The position numbers were made by a program, and so were the translations under genes. Positions 1 to 8,310 of a stretch of 64,000 nucleotides of DNA are shown in pieces (position 1 is the stretch's first letter; each line of letters opens with the position of its first letter). Location: contig JBCCGT010000008.1 in the NCBI GenBank assembly GCA_039029135.1, forward strand, positions 140,782 to 204,781, given 5' to 3'. This DNA is from JALZVT01 sp039029135. GTDB taxonomy: Bacteria; Pseudomonadota; Gammaproteobacteria; Pseudomonadales; Azotimanducaceae. The notes below the pieces were generated by a model, which worked only from the letters and a program-made list of their open reading frames with translations, did no database searches and was not told the DNA's origin.

Positions 1-1154
1 ATCAGCCACAGCATCTCGGCCTCGAGGCCCTGCGTCGTCGATTTGCCGCCGTTGTTGATGAGCGTCGTCGTGCCGGGTATCGATCCGGGGGGCAGTGGAA
101 TGATCGATGAGAATTGCGCGTCGTCGCGCTCGAGGAAGAAATACGCGGCGTTCAGGATCAGGCGGCGATCGAGCAGTTCGTTCTTGATCCCAGCCTCGAT
201 CTGAAAGGCGGTCTCGGGATCGAACGGAGCTTCACTCGGGTCGCGCGCCGATCGTATGCTGAAGCCGCCGCTGCGAAATCCTTCCGAATAGTTCACGTAC
301 AGATTGCTGCGATCGTTGATCGCATAGTTGGCTGCAGCCGTGATGATGACGTCGTCCCAGGAGTCCGACCCCGTGTAGGCCGTACCCGCGCGCTCGGGAA
401 AGCCGCTGAAATCGAACTCGTTCGCGTTGCCGCCGACATCGTAGGTGCCGTCGGAAAAGTCGAAGTAGGAATTGCGCGCGTCTTTTTCCTCGTCGATCCA
501 GCGCGCGCCCAGGCTGACCTCGAGGGCATCGATCGGACGCCAGTAGAGCGAGCCGAACAGGGCGAACGACTGCACGTCCTCGCCCGCGATCTGGGTGCTG
601 CGCGCGTTGGGGAGCTGACAGAATGCGGATACCAGGTCGTTCGATCGCAGCCCGGCCGCCGCGCAGGGCGCGCCGGCCGGCAGCCCGAGTGCCACGCCCG
701 GAAGCTGCAGAACGTTGTTCGTCGCCTGGGTGAAGTCGAGCTCCGAGTCGAAGTAGTAGAGGCCCGCGATGAAATTCAGCCGCTCGTTGATGTCACCGCT
801 GATCCGGATCTCCTGGGTGAACACGTCATAGTCCTGATCGCGCAGCGTGTGCAGCTGGGCGAAGGGCACGGACGTGCCTGAGGTGGGGCCGCGCGTTGCG
901 GCGGCGTCGAAGTCCTGATTCACCGTGTCGGTGCTGTCGTGATACGTGGTGATGGACTGAATGGTGAAGTTGTCGAGCTCCCAATCGAGGCGCAGGGATA
1001 TCTGGTCAACGTCATAGATCGTCGGCTGTCGCTTGTCGGCCAGGGTCGTGAACGGCTGGTCGCCGTCGAAACGCGGCTCCTGCGGTTTCGTTCGTGACCG
1101 GTCGCGAATTCGATCGTAGGTGAGCGTCGCATCGATGTTGTCTGTCGGCCGCAC
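1..1154 (-). CDS. TonB-dependent receptor, beta-barrel part only (5'-truncated; runs off the window)
   Basis: The minus strand reads continuously as the barrel half of an outer-membrane TonB-dependent receptor. It shows alternating aromatic/polar strands such as LNFIAGLYYF, a YVNYSEGFRSGGF segment, and near the window edge NGGKSTTQGLEAEM, the usual late-barrel motif. The 3' end lies outside the window. The frame is open only back to a TAG at 1188-1190, and the first possible start is a GTG at 1154. That leaves no signal peptide, TonB box or plug domain: the frame begins directly in mid-barrel sequence (PTDNIDATLTYDR). The VOC gene ends at 1193, so the missing N-terminal half is not just upstream. 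I read it as a receptor remnant, a frame-disrupted gene or an assembly junction. Family identity is secure; expression as shown is doubtful. Confidence 0.75.
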   Translation of the reverse strand, partial: MRPTDNIDATLTYDRIRDRSRTKPQEPRFDGDQPFTTLADKRQPTIYDVDQISLRLDWELDNFTIQSITTYHDSTDTVNQDFDAAATRGPTSGTSVPFAQLHTLRDQDYDVFTQEIRISGDINERLNFIAGLYYFDSELDFTQATNNVLQLPGVALGLPAGAPCAAAGLRSNDLVSAFCQLPNARSTQIAGEDVQSFALFGSLYWRPIDALEVSLGARWIDEEKDARNSYFDFSDGTYDVGGNANEFDFSGFPERAGTAYTGSDSWDDVIITAAANYAINDRSNLYVNYSEGFRSGGFSIRSARDPSEAPFDPETAFQIEAGIKNELLDRRLILNAAYFFLERDDAQFSSIIPLPPGSIPGTTTLINNGGKSTTQGLEAEMLWL

Positions 1155-1192
1155 CCGCTGCGGCGCGTGCCTTAGCGGCGTGGCCGCCTATA

Positions 1193-1723
1193 TCAGCCCA
1201 GGGTGCGCACGGGGTCGCGGCCGTCCCAGTCGCGGCTCGCTTCGCTCACCATACGATAGAACGCGGCCAGCCCGGTGCCGGCCTCGTAGATCTCGATAAA
1301 GTGGCCGAGCTGAGAGACCGCATCGATGAATGCGAACTCCGTGTGGCCGACCGCCGTCGCCGCGCGCGCCGCCGTCGCGAGACCGAGTCGTTCATAGTGT
1401 CGGTAGGCCGCGCCGAGCGAGGGCACGATGGTGGCGACGTGATGAATGCCTTGGGTATCGGGCCCGCCTTCGTGAAAGGGCGAAGGCCCGTCGTCGTCGG
1501 GCTGCACGAACTCGAGCATCACGCCGCCGCACTGACCGTAGGCAGAGGTGTGCAGGAAACGAGCGGGGGATCCGCGGTGCTCTCCCCAGGCGAGATCGAT
1601 ACGCTCGTTCACGAAGAACGGCCCGGCAACGCCGTCGGTTGCCGCCGCTGCCGCCGCGGCGCGGGCGTCAGGTACCAGGTAGGCGATCTGGACGATGGGG
1701 GCGAGGAACAGGTTTGCGGTCAT
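1193..1723 (-). CDS. VOC-superfamily protein (glyoxalase/bleomycin-resistance-like)
   Basis: Encodes about 176 residues. The N-terminal strand (APIVQIAYLVPDARAAA) and the later segment GIHHVATIVPSLGAAYRHYERLGL are the two beta-alpha-beta-beta-beta openings of a vicinal-oxygen-chelate fold. An H in each half (IHHVA) and the late FIEIYEA strand, with its metal-ligand-type Glu, support metal binding. The fold serves dioxygenases, lyases and epimerases; the reaction here cannot be told from sequence. An in-frame ATG at 1756 would add 11 residues unlike the fold, so I prefer the start at 1723, although neither has a clear ribosome binding site. It is divergent from the Rieske oxygenase gene, which may mean shared catabolic duty (inference). 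Confidence 0.8.
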   Translation of the reverse strand: MTANLFLAPIVQIAYLVPDARAAAAAAATDGVAGPFFVNERIDLAWGEHRGSPARFLHTSAYGQCGGVMLEFVQPDDDGPSPFHEGGPDTQGIHHVATIVPSLGAAYRHYERLGLATAARAATAVGHTEFAFIDAVSQLGHFIEIYEAGTGLAAFYRMVSEASRDWDGRDPVRTLG

Positions 1724-1858
1724 GGCGTCGCGGTGTCGTTGCTGGCAGCCGGGCATAGTGTAACCAGCGGTGTCCTGTCCGTGCTCTGCGCGGACGTTTG
1801 CGGCGTGTTAGTGTCTTGGCGGTCAGGTTGAGGTGTGGCACTTCAGGGGGGGGGCAGC

Positions 1859-3148
1859 ATGACGCCGGAGACCGTCGATCAGCTGAAGCGACTGATGGAG
1901 TATGAGGCGGCACGCAACGCGCCGCCGCTGCAGTTTCCGAAGCTACCCGACATTCCCGCGGGGCGTTACACCGACCCGCGCTACTACGCGCTCGAGAAGG
2001 CGCACATTTGGCGCAAGGCCTGGCTGTTCGCGGCCCACATCGACGAGATTCCCGAACCCGGCTGTTTCATCAAGTGGGAGAACACCGGGGAGCCTGTCGT
2101 CATCGTCCACGCAGAAGACGGCTCGATCAACGCGTTCTTCAATACCTGCCGCCATCGCGGCGCGCCGGTGGTGACCGATAGCAGCGGTCGACGGCCGACG
2201 CTGACCTGCAAGTATCACGGCTGGAGTTACGGCCTCAACGGCGACCTGCTGAGCGTGCGCGACCAGGTCGACTTCGAAGATCTCGACTTTTCCTGCCGCG
2301 GTCTGCTCACCGTTCGCTGCGAGCGCTTCGGCAATCTGATCTTTCTCAACTTCGATGCGGACGCGCCGCCGCTCATCGAGTGGCTGGGACCGGTGGCTGA
2401 CGAGTGGCGGGAGTTCCAGTTCGAAAACTGCCGCCTGGTGAACAAGCGCAGCTTCGATCTGAAGTGCAACTGGAAGATAGCGATGGAGGCCAACACGGAG
2501 GTCTACCACGTCCGCAATATTCATCCGACGACCGTCGCCCCGATGCTGGACGATCGCCGCAACGTCAACACGTTCTATGCGAACGGCCACGGTCGCATGG
2601 TCGCGCCGCGTCGCGAGCAGTCCGCGGGTGCGAGCGGGGGCGGCGGCGCGATCGATCGTTCGCCCTTTCCGCAGATCGATACCGTTGGCGAAATCGGCCG
2701 CACGTGCACACAGTCCTACGGCGTGTTCCCGAACTGGGTCTCGCCGCTCAGCGATCGCACCATACCGCCGCTGCTGTTCTGGCCCACGTCGATTCGAACC
2801 TGCCGCTTCGAAGTGTGGACGATGTACCACGGCGCCGGCTCCCCCGCACCCAGCGGCGCGCTGCCGAACATCTGGACCTCGGCGGACGGCACGGAGCTCG
2901 GACAGGTGCTGCTGGAGGACACCCAGTTCGGCGAGGCGATCCAGAAGTCGATGGAATCGTCTGGATTTCAGGGTGTGCCACTCAGCTATCAGGAGGCGCG
3001 GATCTATCACTGGAACCAGTGGGCCGATCGCCTGATCGGCATCGACAACATTCCGCCCGAGTTGCGCGTCGAGCAGGTCATGGGCGACGAATGGCTGATG
3101 CCCAACGAACCGCGCCTTGCGGAACTCGACGCGGTCAGCGGCGGATGA
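1859..3148 (+). CDS. Rieske non-haem iron aromatic-ring-hydroxylating oxygenase, alpha subunit
   Basis: A 429-residue oxygenase with a Rieske [2Fe-2S] domain followed by a mononuclear-iron catalytic domain. The cluster ligands are visible as C97-x-H99 and C117-x2-H120 (CRH and CKYH). The catalytic iron site is E-x-Y-H217-x4-H222 (TEVYHVRNIH), with a late Asp near residue 354 (EDTQF). Such enzymes use electrons from a reductase to hydroxylate or demethylate aromatic or related substrates. No reductase or ferredoxin lies alongside, so partners must be elsewhere. ATG 1859 has a G-rich ribosome binding region just upstream; a GTG at 1835 would add eight residues. The stop overlaps the next start (ATGA), so it is translationally coupled to the MaoC-like gene. 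Confidence 0.93.
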   Translation: MTPETVDQLKRLMEYEAARNAPPLQFPKLPDIPAGRYTDPRYYALEKAHIWRKAWLFAAHIDEIPEPGCFIKWENTGEPVVIVHAEDGSINAFFNTCRHRGAPVVTDSSGRRPTLTCKYHGWSYGLNGDLLSVRDQVDFEDLDFSCRGLLTVRCERFGNLIFLNFDADAPPLIEWLGPVADEWREFQFENCRLVNKRSFDLKCNWKIAMEANTEVYHVRNIHPTTVAPMLDDRRNVNTFYANGHGRMVAPRREQSAGASGGGGAIDRSPFPQIDTVGEIGRTCTQSYGVFPNWVSPLSDRTIPPLLFWPTSIRTCRFEVWTMYHGAGSPAPSGALPNIWTSADGTELGQVLLEDTQFGEAIQKSMESSGFQGVPLSYQEARIYHWNQWADRLIGIDNIPPELRVEQVMGDEWLMPNEPRLAELDAVSGG

Positions 3149-4047
3149 GCGGCGACGCGGTCGATCCGGACGCCGGTCCGGGCGAACTGACCTGCGACGA
3201 CGTCGGCGTGCTGTCGACGGCGCGAACGACGCTGATCGACACGCGCATGGCGATGGCCTATGCGGCCGCCGTGAACGACACGAACCCGAGTTTCTACGAC
3301 GATCTGCGGCCCGGCGGCGTCGCCGTGCATCCCGGCATCTGCTTTACGCTGCAGTGGGCCGCGCGTTATCGCCCGGACGTGCCGCTTAACCCACGCGCGG
3401 CCGCGTACGGCGTGCATGCCTCGACCGATCTGCGCCTGCACCGACCCTTTCGAACCGGAGAGGCGGTCACTACCCAGGGCCGCGTCGTCGCCAGGCGACA
3501 GATTCGACCGGGGGTGTTTTCGCTGGATCGATACCGCATGGTCGGCAGCGACGGCGAGCTGATCGCCGAGCTCGACTACAACGGCATCACGCGCGGCGCG
3601 ACGCTACGGGGTGCCGACCGGGTGATCGAGGCGGAGCCTGTCGCGCCGGATCCCGGTCCCCTGGCGAGCGAACCGCTATGGTCCGTCAGCGTGCCCGTAC
3701 CGCTGCATCTCGGCCAGCAGTACACGGAGTGCGCCCGCATCTACAATCCCATCCACACCGAACCGAGCGTCGCGCGCGCCGCCGGTCTGCCGGGCGTGAT
3801 CCTGCACGGCAGCGCCACCAAGGCGATGGCGCTGTCCGTGGTAGTGAACCGCGTCTTCGACGGGGACGCCGCCGCGGTCACGCGTCTGTGTGGGCAGCTA
3901 CGCGCCATGGTGCTGCTGGATACGCAGATCACAGTAGACTGCATGGCCGATCGCTTCGTCGACGGCGAGCGCCGCATCGGCTTTCGGGTCCGTAACGCGA
4001 GCGGCGAACCGGCGATCGTCGACGGCATCGTCTGTGCGCGCACCTAG
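3145..4047 (+). CDS. MaoC-like double hot-dog hydratase/dehydratase
   Basis: Encodes 300 residues and begins in a four-base overlap with the Rieske gene. The C-terminal half carries the hydratase-2 type motif YNPIHTEPSVARAAGLPG followed by ILHG, with the Asn and His expected at the active site. The N-terminal half is a degenerate hot-dog domain (NDTNPSFYDD...AVHPG), as in FAS1-like or mesaconyl-/(R)-specific enoyl-CoA hydratases. The likely role is hydration or dehydration of an acyl-CoA during breakdown of the product of the neighbouring oxygenase. The family and two-domain layout are seen; the substrate is inferred only as an acyl-CoA. Confidence 0.85.
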   Translation: MSGDAVDPDAGPGELTCDDVGVLSTARTTLIDTRMAMAYAAAVNDTNPSFYDDLRPGGVAVHPGICFTLQWAARYRPDVPLNPRAAAYGVHASTDLRLHRPFRTGEAVTTQGRVVARRQIRPGVFSLDRYRMVGSDGELIAELDYNGITRGATLRGADRVIEAEPVAPDPGPLASEPLWSVSVPVPLHLGQQYTECARIYNPIHTEPSVARAAGLPGVILHGSATKAMALSVVVNRVFDGDAAAVTRLCGQLRAMVLLDTQITVDCMADRFVDGERRIGFRVRNASGEPAIVDGIVCART

Positions 4048-5863
4048 CGGTCCGGGCGGTCCGGGCGGTCCGGGCGAAAGAAGTAGACGATGGAGCGCCG
4101 CCGCTTTGGCCTTCGCCGCCGCGCTGTGCCCGTTGATCATCCAGGGCTGCGCGAGCGTGACCGGGGCGCCGGCGGCCAGCCCGCTCGCCGGTCTGTTCGC
4201 CGAAATCACGGCCTGGGAAGAAGCCCGCAATCCACTTGGACGGCTTAGCGAAGGCGCGCTGCCGGCGGCGTTACCGGACGCCTCCGTCGCGCGGCTCGCA
4301 GCCGGTGCGGCCGCTCGCGAGGCGTTCCTCGAGCGGTTGCAGGCCCTCGACGCCCGCACGCTGAGCGCGACCGAGCGGACCAGCCGGCGGATCATGGCGT
4401 TCAAGCTGCGCGATGGCATTGATCGCCAGCGGCACGGTGCGCGACTTGTCCCGTTCAACGCCGAGGGCGGCTTTTATCTGGCAAACTCGCTGGCTGCGGG
4501 TCGGCTGGCACTGACGAGTGCGTCCGAGCGCGCCGACTACCTCCGCTGGCTGACCCGCTACGCCGCGTGGATCGACAGTCACGAGGCGCTGCTCGCGGCT
4601 GGGATACGCGCCGGCAAGCTGCCGCCGCGGCTGGTGATAGACAACAACCTGGCGCTGCTGGTGCCCTTCACCGATGCGGACGTTGATCGGCATCCCGATC
4701 TCGTCGTGCTAGGTGCGCTTGACGCGGACGAGCGGAAGGCGGCGAGCGCGGTCCTGGAGTCCGACCTGCGACCCGCCTATCGGCGGCTGCGGGCGCTGCT
4801 CGCTGGTGCCTATCGGGAGGCGGCGCCGGAGGCGGTGGGCGTCTCCGTGATACCGGGTGGGGCGGAGTTTTACGCCAACCGAATCGCGTTCTTCTCGACG
4901 CTGCCGCTCACGGCGGATCAGCTCTTCGATCTTGGCGAACGCGAGGTCGCGCGCATTGGCGCAGCGATGGAGGAGATCGTCGCGGAGGTCGGCTTCGATG
5001 GCGATGTTCGTGCGTTCATCGCCCACCTGCGCACGGCGCCCGAGTTCTACCCGCGCACCGCGCAGGCGCTGCTGGAGCGCGCGGCCTGGCTCACCAAGAC
5101 GATCGAAGGCGAGCTGCCGCGCTACTTCGATCCGCTGTATCGACTGCCGCTGACAGTCGAACCGGTGCCGGCGCTCATCGCGCCCAGCTATACGTCCGGC
5201 CGCTATGTGTCCGGCAGCCTCGAGGCGCGCCGCCCCGGGATCTACTGGGTAAATACGACTCGGCTCGAAAGCCGGGCGCTGTTCAATCTTCCCGCGCTGT
5301 CGCTGCACGAGGGCGTGCCTGGTCATCACCTGCAGCACGCGCGCGCGGCGGAGCTCGCCGACCTGCCGGCCTTTCGCCGCGAGTACTACATCAGCGCCTT
5401 CGGCGAGGGCTGGGGGCTTTACGCCGAATATCTGGGCGAGGAGATGGGCCTGTACGCCAGCCCCTATGAGCGCTTCGGGCGTCTCAGCTACGAGATGTGG
5501 CGCGCGTGCCGACTGGTCGTCGATGTGGGCATCCACGCGCGCGGCTGGAGCCGCGCACGCGCGATCGATTATCTCGGCGCGCGTACGGCGCTGTCGAAGC
5601 TGGAGGTCGCCAACGAGATCGACCGCTATATCGGCTGGCCCGGCCAGGCGCTGGCCTACAAGGTCGGCGAATTGGTGATTCGCGGCCTGCGCCTCGAGGC
5701 CGAGCGCGAGCTGGATCGGGACTTCGACGTGCGGCAATTTCACGAGGCGATTCTGAGCGCTGGGTCCGTGACTCTCGATGTGTTGATCGACAGGGTCCGC
5801 ACGCAACTCGAGCTCAGCGGGAACGGGATTCCCATTCCCGGACTCATCGCAGACGCAGGCTGA
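4034..5863 (+). CDS. DUF885-family lipoprotein, putative zinc peptidase
   Basis: About 609 residues if it starts at the GTG 4034, which overlaps the previous gene. The N terminus shows basic residues, a hydrophobic run and IIQGC, which fits a lipoprotein signal. The later part is typical DUF885: H425-E-G-V-P-G-H431-H-L-Q, then GEGWGLYAEYLGEEMG. The HE...H pattern with a downstream Glu resembles a metallopeptidase site, but activity of the family is poorly characterised. Between GTG 4034 and the signal sequence lies a 9-bp triplicate encoding Gly/Pro repeats, so a downstream TTG (4106) is an alternative start. The ATG at 4090 is out of frame. Confidence 0.88.
   Translation: MRAPSGPGGPGGPGERSRRWSAAALAFAAALCPLIIQGCASVTGAPAASPLAGLFAEITAWEEARNPLGRLSEGALPAALPDASVARLAAGAAAREAFLERLQALDARTLSATERTSRRIMAFKLRDGIDRQRHGARLVPFNAEGGFYLANSLAAGRLALTSASERADYLRWLTRYAAWIDSHEALLAAGIRAGKLPPRLVIDNNLALLVPFTDADVDRHPDLVVLGALDADERKAASAVLESDLRPAYRRLRALLAGAYREAAPEAVGVSVIPGGAEFYANRIAFFSTLPLTADQLFDLGEREVARIGAAMEEIVAEVGFDGDVRAFIAHLRTAPEFYPRTAQALLERAAWLTKTIEGELPRYFDPLYRLPLTVEPVPALIAPSYTSGRYVSGSLEARRPGIYWVNTTRLESRALFNLPALSLHEGVPGHHLQHARAAELADLPAFRREYYISAFGEGWGLYAEYLGEEMGLYASPYERFGRLSYEMWRACRLVVDVGIHARGWSRARAIDYLGARTALSKLEVANEIDRYIGWPGQALAYKVGELVIRGLRLEAERELDRDFDVRQFHEAILSAGSVTLDVLIDRVRTQLELSGNGIPIPGLIADAG
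4048..4074 (+). repeat. 9-bp tandem repeat, three copies (CGGTCCGGG)
   Basis: Three perfect back-to-back copies of CGGTCCGGG begin one base after the stop of the MaoC-like gene. If the DUF885 gene starts at 4034, they encode a Gly/Pro stretch in its N-region. Confidence 0.9.
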
Positions 5864-6012
5864 GACTAGCCGGGCAGCGTCTGGGGCGCGCGCGAAAATG
5901 CGACCCCTGCCACACGGCGCGCGAGATGCTGTGGCATATTCCCGCAAGACTCACGGAGAGTCGCAGCACACAAGACGTGCGCTGCGCCGTCGGCCCGCAC
6001 GCAGGACAGTTG

Positions 6013-7188
6013 ATGACCGCTCGTACCCTCTATATCAAGAACGGCGACGCCGTTGATCAGGTCGAACGGCTCGACGGCGCCGGCGCCGAATCGGTGTCGA
6101 GCGGACCAGACGCCTTCATCGCCGATCTCTTGCGGCAGACGCTGGGCGGCGATCCCGGTGCGGAGCTGCTGGTGATGTCCCGCCAGCGCCGCGACGCGCG
6201 CTATCGCGGTGAGCGGGTCCGGGGGCGCACCTACGACGGCGGCCGAAACGCGCTCGCGAAGCTGTACCGCCGACCCTGGACCGCGCTCAGCATGCTGACG
6301 GAAGGGCTGCGCTTTCGCCCCGAACGCGTGATCTGCGGCACGACTGGAGAACTCCTGTGCATCTCCTGGCTGATCGCCCGGCTGCGCGGCGTGCCCCTCG
6401 TGCACTCCCGTCACAATCGGCTGCTGGACGCCGGCGAGGGCTGGTTCAAACGCTGCATGCGCGGCCTCGATCTCGGCATCATTCGCGGCGCCGAGGGCGT
6501 CATCTGCCACGGCCCCTATCTCAAGCATCAGCTCGCCGAGCAGGGCGTCGACAACGTGGTCGAGTTCGAGGTCGATCTCTCTGATCTGGACGGCGTCATG
6601 CAGGATGCGACCCCCGCGAGTGGTCGCCAGCTGCTCTTTGTCGGTCGCTTCGAGGAACAGAAGGGCGTCACCGACCTGCTCGACGCGGCCGAGCCGCTGT
6701 TCGAGGAATTCGACGATCTGGAGATCGTCTTCGTCGGTGGCGGCGGGGCGTTCGAGGCGCTGCGGCGACGCGTGGACGCCGCCGGCCTGATCGGCCGTGT
6801 CACGCTGCTTGGTGCCGTGCCGCATCGAGAGATCGCGCGGCGTCTGCAGTCATGTTACGCGGTCGTGACGCCGACCCGACCGAGTTTTCCGGAGGGTCGC
6901 TGCATGGTGATCCTCGAGGCGTTGATCGCGCGTAAGCCGGTGATAGCGCCGGACTTTGGTCCCTTTCCCTTCGCCATCAAGGATGGCGATAACGGCCTGC
7001 TCTTTACCGCCGGCGACGTGCTGGCGCTGCGCGCTGCGCTGAGCAAGATTCTGCAGGATCGACCGCTGTACGAGCGGCTCTGCGCCGGTGCTGCAAGGTC
7101 GCGGCAGGAACTGCTGGAAGACCAGGTGTCCTTTGCCAGCGCGCTCAGCGTCGCGCTGCGGCGCGCCGAGCTGGAGCCAGCCGCATGA
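6013..7188 (+). CDS. GT4-type glycosyltransferase (family 1 GT-B fold)
   Basis: A 391-residue cytoplasmic glycosyltransferase. The second Rossmann domain starts at about residue 207 (LLFVGRFEEQKGVTDLL), the classic GT4 signature. It holds the E-x7-E retaining-enzyme motif at E294...E302 (EGRCMVILE), which binds the nucleotide-sugar donor. The N-terminal acceptor domain (residues 1-195) is more diverged. ATG 6013 has AGGA about seven bases upstream. The stop overlaps the start of the sulfotransferase gene (ATGA). The pair could add and then sulfate a sugar on an exported glycan or lipid (inference); no polysaccharide export genes are next to it. Confidence 0.9.
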   Translation: MTARTLYIKNGDAVDQVERLDGAGAESVSSGPDAFIADLLRQTLGGDPGAELLVMSRQRRDARYRGERVRGRTYDGGRNALAKLYRRPWTALSMLTEGLRFRPERVICGTTGELLCISWLIARLRGVPLVHSRHNRLLDAGEGWFKRCMRGLDLGIIRGAEGVICHGPYLKHQLAEQGVDNVVEFEVDLSDLDGVMQDATPASGRQLLFVGRFEEQKGVTDLLDAAEPLFEEFDDLEIVFVGGGGAFEALRRRVDAAGLIGRVTLLGAVPHREIARRLQSCYAVVTPTRPSFPEGRCMVILEALIARKPVIAPDFGPFPFAIKDGDNGLLFTAGDVLALRAALSKILQDRPLYERLCAGAARSRQELLEDQVSFASALSVALRRAELEPAA

Positions 7189-8093
7189 AGGTCGTACAGG
7201 CGCAGAGCCTCGATCGGTTCGTACAGCGCAACCGCCTGCGCGTCTGGCAGACCTATCGCGACGCCGCCAACTGGCTGTCCTGGCGACTGGGCGGCCGCCG
7301 CCGTTTCAGTGCCGAGCGCGTCGCTCAACTGACGCGCGACCATCGCTGGCTGTTTCTGGTGGGCTGCAACAACTCGGGCACCAGTCTGGTCGAGAGCCTG
7401 ATCGAGCAGACGGGCGTCGTGTCCGGCCTCGCGCGGGAGGGCCAGCGCTATACCCGGACGCTCGCGCGGGCGGCGCGGCGCGGCCACGAGCGGGTGTGGA
7501 CCGAATTTCTGGATGATCTGCGCATGGACGAATCGGCGCCGCTTGATTGCGTGCCGCAGCTCGTACACGATTGGACGATCGCGCTCGACAAACCCCTGCA
7601 GCCGACGATTCTGGAAAAGACGACGGCGAACATCGTCCGCATGCGCTGGCTGCAGAAGGCGTTTCCGAACAGCGCCTTCATCGTGATGGTCCGCGACGGT
7701 TTCGCTGTGACCGAGGGCGTGTATCGCAAGGGCGAGCAAGATGTGGCCCGAGCGGCCAGGCACTGGAACCTTGTCTACGAGATCGCGCTGCGGGACGCCC
7801 AGCACATCGACAACCTGATGTTCCTCAAGTACGAGGACGTCGTAAACGATCGCGCCGCCGCGGTCGCATCGCTGGCCGATTTCTGCGGAATTGATGCGGC
7901 GCTGCTCGATCGAGGCTTCGACGCCCAGTATTCGTTTCTAACCGCAGACGGGCGCGACAAGACGGGTATACGCGACATGAATCAAGGCAGCGTGTCGCGG
8001 CTTGGTCCCGACGACATCGAGATCATTACTCGCGAGGCCGGGGCGATGCTGTCCCACTTCGGTTATCCGACGCCGGGCGCCGCTGCCGCGTAG
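7185..8093 (+). CDS. Sulfotransferase family protein
   Basis: A 302-residue protein. The motif LVGCNNSGTSLVESLIEQTG, near residue 57, is the 5'-phosphosulfate-binding loop of PAPS-dependent sulfotransferases. EKTTANIVRMRWLQKAFPNSAFIVMVRDG matches the 3'-phosphate-binding region, and LMFLKYEDVVND is the usual later strand. It would move sulfate from PAPS to a hydroxyl of a glycan or lipid. It is translationally coupled to the glycosyltransferase. The substrate is unknown. Confidence 0.85.
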   Translation: MKVVQAQSLDRFVQRNRLRVWQTYRDAANWLSWRLGGRRRFSAERVAQLTRDHRWLFLVGCNNSGTSLVESLIEQTGVVSGLAREGQRYTRTLARAARRGHERVWTEFLDDLRMDESAPLDCVPQLVHDWTIALDKPLQPTILEKTTANIVRMRWLQKAFPNSAFIVMVRDGFAVTEGVYRKGEQDVARAARHWNLVYEIALRDAQHIDNLMFLKYEDVVNDRAAAVASLADFCGIDAALLDRGFDAQYSFLTADGRDKTGIRDMNQGSVSRLGPDDIEIITREAGAMLSHFGYPTPGAAAA

Positions 8094-8310
8094 CGCAGAG
8101 CGCTTTGGCTGTTGTAGGCAATGCGTATAAACGCTTGTTTCTTGCAGCCATTCACGGCGCTTTGCCCGGCCTGTGCTAGGGTGCGGCGCTGATTCAGGAC
8201 TGGGTAATTTCGCGATGCGTCATGGGCATTGCGCAGGAAGTTGCGGCGCGGACACGGGGCATCTACGCGGCAGGCCGGCGCTTGCCGCGCGCGCGACCTC
8301 CGCGCCCGGA

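Noticed and set aside
4090..4200. ATG at 4090 as start of the DUF885 gene
   Set aside because: It is out of frame with the DUF885 domain.
8123..8134. GCGT-ATAA-ACGC inverted repeat upstream of the TonB receptor as an operator
   Set aside because: Arms of only four bases; likely by chance in GC-rich DNA and unlike the LacI palindrome.
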